64,000 nucleotides of DNA from Perlabentimonas sp034003245 (GTDB lineage: Bacteria; Bacteroidota; Bacteroidia; Bacteroidales; Tenuifilaceae): assembly GCA_034003245.1 (NCBI GenBank), contig JAVEYY010000027.1, positions 3,308-67,307 on the forward strand. The letters run 5' to 3'. Numbering within the stretch: the stretch's first letter is position 1; each line of letters starts with the position of its first letter. A program made the position numbers and the translations under genes. Below, piece after piece: positions 25,662 through 35,888 of the stretch. The notes below the pieces were generated by a model. The model ran no database searches. It saw nothing but the letters and a program-made list of their open reading frames with translations, and was not told the DNA's origin.

Positions 25662-28600
25662 TTGAGGTTAAGCGTTGTTTTTACATCATCGAGAACCTTG
25701 TCGTATCGTCGCGAAACCCTGTTTAGCCTCATCCTCTCGAAATAAGACATTACGTTACCCAGCAGATTTACCTGAAGGGTTACAAAAAGCAGCAAGGAGG
25801 CCAGCCACATTACGGCAAGGTTAAACCAAATAGTATCGACGTACTGATTGTTGAAGCGCTTTACCGGAGCATAAAAATGTGCCCTTCCCCAGTTATGCTC
25901 GGGAATCATGAATATTGGCTCAAACTTTCGGATAACTCGCCCATCGGTTTCGAGATACTTACTTACCTCGTGTGTATTGAGCACCCAGTCGGCAAGGGTT
26001 TTGTTATAGTTTTGTCGCCTTAAATCTTGTATTGCTTGGCTGCCAATACTATCGGAAAGCGCTGTGTAAATGCTGTCGCGTTGATTTCGGGCTTTGCTTG
26101 CAATATTGTTGTATGTGAGACGCAAAAAGTATAGATAACCCGACAACTCATCGGCCATCTCACTGGTAAACGAGGTTGTATTTAGCTGTTGTGTAAACTC
26201 AAAGGGAGGAACATCGCCCTTATGGGTGAGGACAAGTATCTCGTTTCGGAGGATGTTTAAATTACGGTCGATTCGGTACTGCAGAGGCGTTTCCTGGCCT
26301 TGAAGGCGCTCACACTCCTCGAGTAGCGATTGCATTCGTGGAATTAGGAATGTTGATACGAAGCTGGCGTAGCTTATCTCCTGCTCGTGCTCAAAAAAAC
26401 TCTTTTCAAATTGATTTTTCTTAAACTGCTCCACGGCCAAGGCCTCGTAACCCCAGCGACTAATCATCAAGTCGCCTACAACAGGTACATACACCCTTTG
26501 GGTAGTGGAGGGGTGCAGGTTGTCGAATTGAACCACCGTACCGCTGAGCAAAATTTGGGGAACCAGTATAAAGGGAATGGTTATGTAGATAGCCACCACC
26601 GAGTTTAATCCAGCGCTTAGGTTCAATCCCATCATATTGGCAAAGCAGGCCGTGGAGAAAAGAATAAGCCAGAAATTAAGCATCATACCGTGAATCTCGA
26701 GAATGGTGTTTCCAACCAGAACAAACATAGCCATTTGCACTGCCGATAGGCTAAATAAATAGATGACCTTAGAGGAGTGGTAGCTGAACCGGCTTAGGTT
26801 TAAGAACGATTCCCGTTCAAGTATCTTTTTATCGCTTATAATCTCCTCGGCGCTAACGGTTAAGCCAAGAAAAAGAGCCACAACAATACTCATGAAAAGG
26901 TATGCAGGGAAATTCTTATTGTCGGCAAAAACGTAAGCATCACCGGGTATATACTTGGTAAAGTACGACAGAATAAAGGCAAGCACTGGAGCCTCGAGTA
27001 GATTAATGAAAACATACTGCTTGTTCGACAGCTTGGAGAGGATATTGCGAAGGCTAAAAATCTGAAACTGAACCTCGATATTTGGAATGTTGAAGAAATT
27101 CTTGGGAAGCAGCCCCTTGTGCTGCTTAGGCTCAAAGTTTGAATGAATATTACTTTGGTAAAGGCTGTTCCACTCCTTGGGCGACTTTAGCCTAACGTTG
27201 GTATGGTTTCCAGCAGAATCGACAACTTTGGCCTCAATAATCTCGAGTATTTGCTCAGGATTTAGCGTGCCACAGTGCGGGCATCCGCTCTCGGTTGCAT
27301 TAACCTGAGTGCTCATGGTTTTAAAGTAAACAATGGCATCCTGTGGGTTGCCGGTGTAGATAGGATAACCGCCCTTGTCGAGCACCCAAAGCTTATCGAG
27401 CAATCGGAACACTTTTGATGAGGGTTGATGTATGTTCACAATCACCAATTTCCCATGGTTAACCTGTCGTTTCAATAAACGCATAACCATCAGCGAATCA
27501 CTCGATGATAGGCCACTGGTGGGTTCATCAACAAATAGAATGCTGGGCTCACGCATCAGCTCAAGTCCAATATTTAGGCGCTTGCGCTGTCCTCCGCTAA
27601 TCATCTTGTTGAGCGGTGAGCCAACTTTTAGGCTTCGGATTTCCCAAAGGTCAAGGTCGTCGAGAATTTGCTTAACGGTTTGCCTTAGCTTAAACTCTGT
27701 AAAGTTGCTAAAGCATAACTTGGCGTTGTAATAGAGGTTTTGATACACCGTGAGATTTTCGAAAAGCAGATCATCCTGGGGAACATATCCAATTATACCC
27801 TCAACGGCGTACATATCACGATGTATGTCGTAGCCATTAATGAGTACGCGACCCCTCTTGGGAATGAGTTTACCTGTAAGCAGGTTAAGCAGCGTTGATT
27901 TTCCTACTCCACTTCCGCCCATTATCCCAATTAGGTTTCCCGACTCCTCGGAAAAACTAAAAGGCTGAATGCCGTTGCTGCTGTTCCTAAAGTTAAACTC
28001 TAGGTTCTCGGCTGTAAAAACGATTCGTTGGCGCTTAAGGCTTTTGTTAAACCGACTGGTAAGATCAGTGTAGTAAATGGGATCAATTTTAGGCCCTCGG
28101 ATAATTGCTCCACTTTCCACTAAGTATGGTCTTCCCGATTCTATTCGTTTACCATCGAGGTAAAGTTCAGCCGTTCCGTAGTACCTAACAATAAACGTAT
28201 TAATGGAATCGACATGGAGAAAGGCAAGCTTTCCCTCAATGGCCTCGTTCAGTATTTGCCTATCGTCGAGAAGCCAATCGGGCCTATTCTCCTCAACCCA
28301 AATTCCCTCAAGCAGATCTTCCCGGATTTGTCTTTTGCTCTCAATTACAAGCAGCTTATCGCCGTCAATCTCCTCGCAATCGACATGTAAAACAAACGAT
28401 TTTAAGTTCTGCAGCTCAATCTTAGCAATACTAAAGCAGTGCGCCAGATTATCAATTATATGCTCCTCGAGGCTTGTGACTTTTTTATCGGCGTTAACAT
28501 ACTCGAGCAGCTTTATGAAAACCACAATGCGCTCGGTTTTGGCAAGGCCCTTTCGCAGCTGCGTGCAAACCTTCTCAACATACGATGAGAGTAAGTCGCG

Positions 28601-28813
28601 CCCCTGCTGGGTATCAACAATGGCTTCGGGTGTATCGCGGTTAAAAAAGTCGAGGTAGTTGTCGAACAGATCCAAATAGTCTCCAACAAACCGTGTGTTG
28701 AGTTGCTGTTTAAGCATCGATTTTACGAGTATTCGCCCTTGATTGGCTGTGCCTGTTGCATTTGCAACAAGCGCATAAAGCTGAATTAGCGCATTTAGAA
28801 TTGACTCGCTCAT
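25658..28813 (-). CDS. Multidomain ABC-2 transporter (ABCG-like) with N-terminal TerB-like and FHA-like domains
   Basis: A 1,051-residue half-transporter. The first ~150 residues are helical and TerB-like. An FHA-like beta domain follows around 190-250. The ATPase has Walker A GGSGVGKST, signature ISGGQRKRLNIG and Walker B ILFVDEPTSG. A linker carries a CPHCGTLN pair, and the C-terminal half is an ABC-2 permease with six helices and a long extracytoplasmic loop. The ATPase-first order is that of eukaryotic ABCG/White proteins. The substrate is unknown. Confidence 0.88.
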   Translation of the reverse strand: MSESILNALIQLYALVANATGTANQGRILVKSMLKQQLNTRFVGDYLDLFDNYLDFFNRDTPEAIVDTQQGRDLLSSYVEKVCTQLRKGLAKTERIVVFIKLLEYVNADKKVTSLEEHIIDNLAHCFSIAKIELQNLKSFVLHVDCEEIDGDKLLVIESKRQIREDLLEGIWVEENRPDWLLDDRQILNEAIEGKLAFLHVDSINTFIVRYYGTAELYLDGKRIESGRPYLVESGAIIRGPKIDPIYYTDLTSRFNKSLKRQRIVFTAENLEFNFRNSSNGIQPFSFSEESGNLIGIMGGSGVGKSTLLNLLTGKLIPKRGRVLINGYDIHRDMYAVEGIIGYVPQDDLLFENLTVYQNLYYNAKLCFSNFTEFKLRQTVKQILDDLDLWEIRSLKVGSPLNKMISGGQRKRLNIGLELMREPSILFVDEPTSGLSSSDSLMVMRLLKRQVNHGKLVIVNIHQPSSKVFRLLDKLWVLDKGGYPIYTGNPQDAIVYFKTMSTQVNATESGCPHCGTLNPEQILEIIEAKVVDSAGNHTNVRLKSPKEWNSLYQSNIHSNFEPKQHKGLLPKNFFNIPNIEVQFQIFSLRNILSKLSNKQYVFINLLEAPVLAFILSYFTKYIPGDAYVFADNKNFPAYLFMSIVVALFLGLTVSAEEIISDKKILERESFLNLSRFSYHSSKVIYLFSLSAVQMAMFVLVGNTILEIHGMMLNFWLILFSTACFANMMGLNLSAGLNSVVAIYITIPFILVPQILLSGTVVQFDNLHPSTTQRVYVPVVGDLMISRWGYEALAVEQFKKNQFEKSFFEHEQEISYASFVSTFLIPRMQSLLEECERLQGQETPLQYRIDRNLNILRNEILVLTHKGDVPPFEFTQQLNTTSFTSEMADELSGYLYFLRLTYNNIASKARNQRDSIYTALSDSIGSQAIQDLRRQNYNKTLADWVLNTHEVSKYLETDGRVIRKFEPIFMIPEHNWGRAHFYAPVKRFNNQYVDTIWFNLAVMWLASLLLFVTLQVNLLGNVMSYFERMRLNRVSRRYDKVLDDVKTTLNLN

Positions 28814-28930
28814 CGACTACTTGGGTAAAAAGATTAATGGCTACAAGTTAAAAAGACTTACTCGATATTTGTTCGCTGCATCCCATTTTTTTTAATGCAA
28901 ATTCTACCATTACATCACGAGGATTTACCA

Positions 28931-28957
28931 TAAAAAAAGCCTGCCAAGGCAGGCTTT
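28931..28957 (-). terminator. Intrinsic terminator of the lipoprotein gene at 28978
   Basis: AAAGCCTGCC (28936-28945) is perfectly complementary to GGCAGGCTTT (28948-28957). On the minus strand the stem is followed by a run of T. It lies 20 bp after the lipoprotein stop. Confidence 0.85.
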
Positions 28958-28977
28958 GAATAGCGGTAAGGAGTAAA

Positions 28978-29784
28978 CTAGCTAATGATTGAAGTTCTTA
29001 TTTTTGTAATCTCCTGTTCAATCTTTTCAAACTGCACGGGTGTTAAGGCTTCGTCCGTTATCTCATCGTAAAGCCCTTTTAGGGGCTCAAGCATTCCCTT
29101 TACATCGGCAATGGCGGCATCGGCAGCAGCAGGCTCCAAAAGTTCCATAAGCTTCATTAAGGGCTCTTTCTGGTTGGCGATTATTTTCATAAGATCCTCG
29201 TTGTTCTTGCTAACAACCGTAATTTGAGTGGTAATATAAAGTCCTTCGATCCAACTACCAGCCATAACTAAAAGCGAGAGGTTATCTTTGCCCTCGTGGG
29301 TAAGGAACTCGTAAGTGTCGTAAAATGAGTCGGTAATAATCTGAATTAGCTCATCCTTATTGTCGAGATTATCCTCAACACGCTGGGCAAAATCCTTATT
29401 GAATGCTGAGGTAATTTGCAGCTCCTCAATAAGTTTCTTGGAAACATTTAGGTAATTCATCGTTTCCTGCTTCATTTGGTAGGTGCTAGCGTAGCTCAAA
29501 TCGGCACCATACACGCCAAGATTAAGCGCTTTGCTCTTCTCGGTAAAGTACTTATCAACATTCTCCACAGGATTGTTTAGGCTTAGGATATAGCTTGCTC
29601 CTGCCTTGTTTAACAGCTTAACCACTTCGAAAGCGGTGGGGATTGGGTATTTTGTTACACTTTTAAAGGTTTCGTCCTTCGTTTTAACATCCGATTTATC
29701 CCCCTCGGCTTGCTTGGCTCCACCGCCACAGCTTAACATTGCAAATATTAGAGCTACACCAAGAAAAGACGCTATGCCTTTCAT
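28978..29784 (-). CDS. Lipoprotein of unknown function
   Basis: A 268-residue lipoprotein with signal MKGIASFLGVALIFAMLSC followed by GGG. In-frame ATGs at 29814 and 29820 are alternatives. The mature part is almost wholly helical (repeated MKQETMNYLNVSKKLIEEL-like segments) with no recognisable catalytic motif. Similar helical lipoproteins are frequent in Bacteroidota. The gene has its own terminator, so it is probably a single-gene transcript. Confidence 0.75.
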   Translation of the reverse strand: MKGIASFLGVALIFAMLSCGGGAKQAEGDKSDVKTKDETFKSVTKYPIPTAFEVVKLLNKAGASYILSLNNPVENVDKYFTEKSKALNLGVYGADLSYASTYQMKQETMNYLNVSKKLIEELQITSAFNKDFAQRVEDNLDNKDELIQIITDSFYDTYEFLTHEGKDNLSLLVMAGSWIEGLYITTQITVVSKNNEDLMKIIANQKEPLMKLMELLEPAAADAAIADVKGMLEPLKGLYDEITDEALTPVQFEKIEQEITKIRTSIIS

Positions 29785-29971
29785 AATGTGTAATTTATTG
29801 GAATAGGTTTTCATGATCACTATTTTTTAGGTTATCAATTCCAGGCTTTCAAAAATCCGTGCTAATTTATAAAATTTCTAAAGAGTTTTAGATATAAAAG
29901 GCTGATAAATTTTGAAAATTCTAGCAAATGCGCAATTAGCAGCAGGTTTTTATACAGGTTTTATGCTGCTA

Positions 29972-31942
29972 CTAAAGAACAATCCGATCCAACTCTTTAG
30001 ATATCTGATTCTTTAAGTCGTTAATGGTTTTTATCCTCATCAAAAGGGTATTTACCTCTCCAACTTGCTCTTTAGGATTAAGACTGCGCAACTCCTCCTG
30101 TAGTTTGCCTAAAACCATTTGTATAATTTTACTCTTATACACCGTTATGGCCTTGGGGATTGACTCGTTTAGCGTATCTCCCTCCTCAATGGGTACAGCT
30201 TGATGCTTGTTCCATATCTTGCTAAGTTTGTGGGGACTCGCAAGCAAGTTAACGGCTAACTGGCTAATCTCGGCATCGTGATGGTTAATAAACGATCGGG
30301 AATCGAATGGATTACCCAGCTCAAGTAGTCTACAGTACTCGTCGAAAAACTTTTTAAATATCAAGTTCTTAAACTCCAGTTCATCATTTAGGATTTCGGA
30401 GATAATGTGCTGCCCAACTGAAACGTGCTTAGGTAGTGTTTCGGCCTCAGCATCCTCCGAAGGTGGAATTTCGAAAAACACTTTCTGCCCAAACTTCAAT
30501 AGGTAGTATAAAATCTCCTTCTCCTGCTCCTCGCAGAAAATATTATCAACAAAGCTGGGTAGCGTTGGAGTTTCCTTTGGCTTAATGGGTAAATTTTCTG
30601 CTTCACCAAATTGGGCTTTGCCCAAAATTTTCTCCATCCTAGCCCTACGGATCTTGCCAATTTCGGCGTACAGGATCGACTCGTCCACATCAAGTATTCG
30701 GCTGCACTCTCTAATGTACACCGAGCGGGTGATGTTCTCGGGAATAACAGATATTGACTTAACGATATCGCGGATAAGGTTAGCGCGCTCTACGGGGTCG
30801 TTCTTGGTCTCGTTGAGCAGGAGCTTTGCCTTAAAGTTGATAAAATCGGCCTCGTTCTGCTCAATGTACTCAAGCACCTGCGTTGCGCTATGGCTTTTGG
30901 CGTAGCTGTCGGGATCTTCGCCCTCGGGCAGCAGCACCACCTTTACGTTTAACCCTTCCTCCAGGATCAGGTCGATGCCCCTAAGCGACGCTTTTATTCC
31001 CGCTGGATCGCCATCGTACAGCACGGTAATGTTGGGTGTGAACCGCTTGATAAGCCTAATCTGGTCGGGAGTAAGGGCTGTTCCCGAGCTGGCCACCACG
31101 TTCTCAATACCTGCCTGATGTAACGAGATAACATCGGTATAGCCCTCAACCAGAAAGCATTTATCGCTTTGCGTTATGGCTTTCTTGGCAAAAAATATTC
31201 CGTAAAGCACATGGCTTTTGTGGTAGATATCGCTCTCGGGGCTATTAAGGTATTTGGCTGCCTTGGCGTCGCTCTTCATAATTCGACCACCAAAGGCAAT
31301 CACCCGTCCGCTCATGGAGTGAATGGGGAAAATTACCCTGCCAAAAAAGCGGTCGAAGGCCGTTCCATCGTTACGGGCTATGCTTAACCCTGTTTTGGTG
31401 AGATACTCCTGCTTGTAGCCGCTTTTCTGCGCGGCTTGGGTTAGAGCATCGCGCTGCTCGAGGCTATAGCCCAACTGAAACTTCTCAATTATATCGTCTC
31501 TAAACCCTCGCTCGCGGAAGTAGCTTAGCCCAATGTTTTTGCCCTCGCTATGCTTATGCAGGTTATCGGTAAAGTGACGCTGTGCCCAAGCGGTAACAAC
31601 CATCAGGCTATCGCGCTCGGTACGCTGCTTAACCTCTTCGGGTGTAAGCTCCTTCTCCTCAACCTCAATATTGTACTTTTTTGCAAGGAACTTGAGCGCC
31701 TCCACGTAGGTCATCTGCTCGTGATCCATTATAAAATTCACAGCATTTCCACCCTTACCACAGCCAAAGCACTTGTATATTCCCTTTGCGGGGCTAACCG
31801 AGAATGAGGGAGTTTTCTCGTTGTGAAATGGACAATGCCCAAGGTAATTGACACCCCGCTTTTTAAGCGATACAAAATCCTTTATCACCTCCACCACATC
31901 GGCGGCGGCCATAATCCTATCTATTGTAAGTTGATCAATCAT
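29972..31942 (-). CDS. dnaG: DNA primase
   Basis: Makes RNA primers at the replication fork. The 656-residue protein has the CHC2 zinc domain (CPFHNEKTPSFSVSPAKGIY, then CFGCGKGG), the RNA polymerase core, the Toprim metal site (LVEGYTDVISLHQAG; VLYDGDPAG) and a helical C-terminal domain for the DnaB helicase. Length and domain order are standard. It is not in the rpsU-dnaG-rpoD arrangement; its neighbours here are unrelated. Confidence 0.97.
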   Translation of the reverse strand: MIDQLTIDRIMAAADVVEVIKDFVSLKKRGVNYLGHCPFHNEKTPSFSVSPAKGIYKCFGCGKGGNAVNFIMDHEQMTYVEALKFLAKKYNIEVEEKELTPEEVKQRTERDSLMVVTAWAQRHFTDNLHKHSEGKNIGLSYFRERGFRDDIIEKFQLGYSLEQRDALTQAAQKSGYKQEYLTKTGLSIARNDGTAFDRFFGRVIFPIHSMSGRVIAFGGRIMKSDAKAAKYLNSPESDIYHKSHVLYGIFFAKKAITQSDKCFLVEGYTDVISLHQAGIENVVASSGTALTPDQIRLIKRFTPNITVLYDGDPAGIKASLRGIDLILEEGLNVKVVLLPEGEDPDSYAKSHSATQVLEYIEQNEADFINFKAKLLLNETKNDPVERANLIRDIVKSISVIPENITRSVYIRECSRILDVDESILYAEIGKIRRARMEKILGKAQFGEAENLPIKPKETPTLPSFVDNIFCEEQEKEILYYLLKFGQKVFFEIPPSEDAEAETLPKHVSVGQHIISEILNDELEFKNLIFKKFFDEYCRLLELGNPFDSRSFINHHDAEISQLAVNLLASPHKLSKIWNKHQAVPIEEGDTLNESIPKAITVYKSKIIQMVLGKLQEELRSLNPKEQVGEVNTLLMRIKTINDLKNQISKELDRIVL

Positions 31943-32344
31943 TGGGGATTACACTCGTGCGGGTTAGTTCGTTCGAACTGTAAAGGTACAAAAAGATGAG
32001 CGGATTTTTTCTAAGAGTTATTAACAAGATTCAGAGCAAGGGCATTTAAAAAATATCACAGCATTATTTCTTCTTTTAAGTAGTTAGATGCATTTTTGAC
32101 AAAGGATTCATTAAACAAATTAGTGTTTTTTGTGCCTTCTTAGTGTCCTTTGTGTAAAAAAATATCACAAAACACACAAAGGAGCCTCAAAGATTCACAA
32201 AGCAAAACTCTTTAGTCCACCATTTTTCTAAATGCGTTTGCCCTGTTAACAGGAATACTTTAGTAGACCACCCTTCAAACAATCAAGTTGTAATACGCTA
32301 TTTTTACCATTTATTCGTTACTTAGCATATAAATCCTTTGGTAC
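31943..32344. repeat. Divergent intergenic region with an imperfect long hairpin
   Basis: No gene is seen. About 28 bases at 32128-32155 (core TCCTTTGTGT) pair imperfectly with 32174-32202 (core ACACAAAGGA) around an AT-rich loop. The CCTTTGTGT motif has the look of a dispersed intergenic repeat. It may also mark transcript ends or a MITE remnant. Confidence 0.45.
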
Positions 32345-35300
32345 GTGGCAAAGCGACTCTTCATATTTATAGCTATCTCTATCTTCTTTCAGGGTGCGCA
32401 GGGGCAAGATTTAAGCAATCTTCGCCGCAAAACCATTGCTCTAACCTCCGATACCATCACCCTCGATACGCTTAGCATAATCCCCAGCAGCCTTGCAGTT
32501 CTCGATTTGCAGGGCAATATCATCGATAACAATTTGTACTCCTTTAGCTTTGGTAGTGCCGAGTTTTACCCCACAGTTCAGCTGCGTTCAATGCACAGTG
32601 TTGTTGATGTTGAGTTCAGAGTATTTCCTATTCTTTTCGAGCAAACCTACCAAAAGCGAAACTACCAGCAACACCTTTCGCCCGATAGCCTTATGGGGCG
32701 CGCTACGCCACGCTACGTTGTTGGCGGTGTGCAAGAGCCCATTTTTGGTGATCAGATACAGACCAATGGCTCCATCATGCGGGGCATTCGCTTTGGCAAT
32801 GGGCAAAACCTTTCGGTAAACTCCAGCATGAACCTTACCTTTCAGGGCGATTTGGGTAAGGATTTAAAGATTGAAGGTGCGATATCTGATCAATCCATTC
32901 CGCTGCAGCCTGAGGGCACAACTCGGCGTTTGGAGGAGTTCGATAGGATATACCTAAGGGTTCATCGAAAGGGTTTTTCCATTCAAGCTGGCGATATCGA
33001 CCTGCGGGCTGGTGGACAGGGGCAGCTCCTGTCGTTTACCCGCAACGTGCAGGGGCTGGCCTATAACGGACAGTTTAGCAACCCCAAAGATACCCTTTCG
33101 GTTACCGCTGCACTTTCGGTTCCCAAGGGAAAGTTTGCGCGCAACCAGCTACAGGGCAGCGAGGGCAACCAGGGACCTTACCGTTTACAGGGTGCTAATG
33201 GAGAACCATACATCATCGTTCTCTCAGGCTCCGAGCGGGTGTACGTTGATGGCACACTGCTAACCCGTGGCGAAGACCAGCACTACACCATCGATTACAA
33301 TGCAGCCGAGGTAACCTTTACCCACCGTATGCCCATTAACCGCAATAGCCGAATAGTGGTTGAGTTCGAGTACTCCGAGCGCAGCTACTCACGCTTTACA
33401 ACCTTTGGCAGCGTGCATAGCAAAGGCGATAAGTGGCAATGGGATTTTTCGGTTTTCTCGGAGCAGGATAGCCGAAACCAGCCATTCGACCAAGAACTAA
33501 CCAACGATCAAAAGCGACACCTAGCCTCAATTGGCGACGATTTAAGCCAAGCATTCCTCTCGCAAGCCGATAGGGTGGATTTTGACCCCGAGAAGTTACT
33601 ATATCAGCGGCTTGATACTACGGTGAGCGGAACCATTTACTCAATTTTCAGATATTCTACTAATCCAACATTTGCAAATTATAGAGTTTATTTCTCCTAC
33701 GTTGGACAGGGCAAGGGTAGCTACACACCCGATTTTGGCACGGCCAACGGGCGTGTTTACCGCTGGGTGGCACCACAAAACGGCGTGCCACAGGGGAGCT
33801 ACGAGCCCATCCGCAGGTTGGTAACGCCACAGAAAAAGCAGATGGTTCAGGCTGGGCTAACCCGCACTTGGAGCGATAGTTCGCTCATAAGCGCCAGCTA
33901 TGCGCTAAGCAACACCGATCTTAACACCTTCTCCACCCTCAACTCCGATGATAACATTGGGCATGGCTTACAGCTGGCTCTTGCGCACAGGTTCCGCCCC
34001 CTTGCCAACAATCTGCAGCTAGGTGTTGGAGCCGATTTTACCAATACAACCGCTGCATTTAGGAGTATTGATAGATATCGGCCTGTGGAGTTTGAGCACG
34101 ATTGGAGTATTGCAATGCCTTTGGATGGTGGCGGCGAGCGTATGCTGGGCGCATGGGTCGATGTGAGTAATCCACAGAAAATATATAGCAAACTGTCAGC
34201 TCAATCGCTATCGTTAGGAGATTGGTATGACGGGAATAGAATTGGGGTTACAGGCTGGAGTAAAGGAAAACGATTGGCAGCAAGATGGGATGCATCCGCT
34301 GTTAATGCTGCCGATACATCAATTTCTTCAGATTTTATTAAGGGAAAGGTAGGCCTACGGAGCACCAAAGGTTTCCTGATTTTGGGGCTCGAGGGTGAGT
34401 TGGAGAGCAATACGTTAACCTCGCAGGGTAGCGATAGCATGCTGGCGCAGAGCTTTGGCTGGTATCAACTTAGGGCATCGATCTCAACCCCCGATACTCT
34501 TCCTGCACAGGCCGAGGCTTGGTATATCTACCGCAACGATTACAAACCATTCGATAACGTTGTTACTCTTTTTGGCTCATCACAGGAGGTTGCGCTAAGC
34601 GCTAATGCTAGCCTCAGCAAGGCAGGGCAAATATCCTCATCGGTTGGTTACCGGGTTTTTACTCCCAATACCCAACAGTTTACTGAGGCGGGAAAGGAGG
34701 AGCGCACCGCCCTTGCTCGGTTTGAGTACTCAAATAGGTTTGCTAAAGGACTATGGACGTTTGCAGGTAGCTACGAGTTGGGTTCGGGCCTAGAGCCCGA
34801 TATGGAGTACTACTTTGTTGAGGTTCCCGCTGGCCAAGGTGTTTACACTTGGGTCGATTATAATGGCAACGGCATTATGGAGCTGGCTGAATTTGAGGTT
34901 GCCAACTACCCCGACGAGGCTCGCTTTATCCGCATCAACATTCCCGGAGCCAAAATGATAAGCGTGCGCAACAATGCGTTGAGCTTAAGAAGCAACATCA
35001 GTCCCGCCGTAATCTTAAAGGATAGAAAGGGATTTCTAAACCAATTGGCCAAGCTAAGTAATCAAACATCTTATAGAGTACAGCAAAAGAATCAGTCCCC
35101 CGGTTTTTGGCAATCGGCCAATCCAGTAGTTCAGCACCCCACCGATTCGCTTATTGTGAGTATGCGTAGCAATATCCGAAACTCGCTGGCCTATAACCGG
35201 ACAAGCCGGGCCTTTGGGGTTGAGTATATATATCTGCAAGGGGTAAATAAGGCTATCCTTGCCAATGGCTTTGAACTTAAGCAGATGCACTCGCATAGGG

Positions 35301-35803
35301 TGGTGATGTGGCTGGGAATCGGCAACCATATCTCATCGCGTACCGAGGCTGAGGACTACACAGGTGAGGCGAAATCGCAATACTTTGTTACGCGGAATTA
35401 CGCAATCGCCGGACAAAGCGCACAGCAAAGCGTAAGGTTTATCAGCAGCAAGCTGCACACCGCCGAGGTGGTATACAAGTGGAATACATCCGAGAATACA
35501 ACTGGAAACGAGGAGTTGAGTTCTCGGTCGATTTCGCTACAGACCGATTTTGCCTTTGCAGGCAAGGGCAGTGTAATGGGCAAGGGAAGCTACGTGGTGA
35601 ATGCATTTGAAGGAAACCAGCAATCCGCCGTGGCCTTCGAGATGATGAAGGGACTGCAAAACGGTAAGAATATTGTTTGGGAGATATCGGTAAGGCGCCG
35701 ACTCTCAAAACTTTTCGAACTGGAACTGGGGTACAATGGCCGTTACCTCAGCGATGGAACATTGGTGCATAGCGGATCGATGCAGGCAAGAGCGCTGTTC
35801 TAG
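32345..35803 (+). CDS. Large outer-membrane beta-barrel protein of unknown function
   Basis: A 1,152-residue protein from GTG 32345 with signal MAKRLFIFIAISIFFQGAQGQ. The first part contains repeated all-beta units (NGSIMRGIRFGNGQNLSVNS; DLKIEGAISDQSIPLQP; IQAGDIDLRAGG), then long stretches of alternating residues typical of barrel strands. One segment (VDYNGNGIMELAEFEVANYP) looks like a dockerin/EF-hand-type calcium loop. It ends in a barrel-like strand with terminal Phe (SMQARALF). Similar proteins seem conserved in Bacteroidota, but I cannot assign a role. Confidence 0.8.
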   Translation: MAKRLFIFIAISIFFQGAQGQDLSNLRRKTIALTSDTITLDTLSIIPSSLAVLDLQGNIIDNNLYSFSFGSAEFYPTVQLRSMHSVVDVEFRVFPILFEQTYQKRNYQQHLSPDSLMGRATPRYVVGGVQEPIFGDQIQTNGSIMRGIRFGNGQNLSVNSSMNLTFQGDLGKDLKIEGAISDQSIPLQPEGTTRRLEEFDRIYLRVHRKGFSIQAGDIDLRAGGQGQLLSFTRNVQGLAYNGQFSNPKDTLSVTAALSVPKGKFARNQLQGSEGNQGPYRLQGANGEPYIIVLSGSERVYVDGTLLTRGEDQHYTIDYNAAEVTFTHRMPINRNSRIVVEFEYSERSYSRFTTFGSVHSKGDKWQWDFSVFSEQDSRNQPFDQELTNDQKRHLASIGDDLSQAFLSQADRVDFDPEKLLYQRLDTTVSGTIYSIFRYSTNPTFANYRVYFSYVGQGKGSYTPDFGTANGRVYRWVAPQNGVPQGSYEPIRRLVTPQKKQMVQAGLTRTWSDSSLISASYALSNTDLNTFSTLNSDDNIGHGLQLALAHRFRPLANNLQLGVGADFTNTTAAFRSIDRYRPVEFEHDWSIAMPLDGGGERMLGAWVDVSNPQKIYSKLSAQSLSLGDWYDGNRIGVTGWSKGKRLAARWDASAVNAADTSISSDFIKGKVGLRSTKGFLILGLEGELESNTLTSQGSDSMLAQSFGWYQLRASISTPDTLPAQAEAWYIYRNDYKPFDNVVTLFGSSQEVALSANASLSKAGQISSSVGYRVFTPNTQQFTEAGKEERTALARFEYSNRFAKGLWTFAGSYELGSGLEPDMEYYFVEVPAGQGVYTWVDYNGNGIMELAEFEVANYPDEARFIRINIPGAKMISVRNNALSLRSNISPAVILKDRKGFLNQLAKLSNQTSYRVQQKNQSPGFWQSANPVVQHPTDSLIVSMRSNIRNSLAYNRTSRAFGVEYIYLQGVNKAILANGFELKQMHSHRVVMWLGIGNHISSRTEAEDYTGEAKSQYFVTRNYAIAGQSAQQSVRFISSKLHTAEVVYKWNTSENTTGNEELSSRSISLQTDFAFAGKGSVMGKGSYVVNAFEGNQQSAVAFEMMKGLQNGKNIVWEISVRRRLSKLFELELGYNGRYLSDGTLVHSGSMQARALF

Positions 35804-35827
35804 TCGATTAGCTTGAGGAAAAAGGAA

Positions 35828-35865
35828 GGGGCACAAACCCGCTTATACATGCTAGTTTTTGCCCC
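35828..35865. terminator. Shared hairpin terminator between convergent genes
   Basis: GGGGCACAAAC (35828-35838) pairs with GTTTTTGCCCC (35855-35865) with one mismatch. It sits between the outer-membrane protein stop and the metK stop and probably works for both strands. Confidence 0.55.
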
Positions 35866-35888
35866 AGTAAAGTTAGATAGAAGTATAC

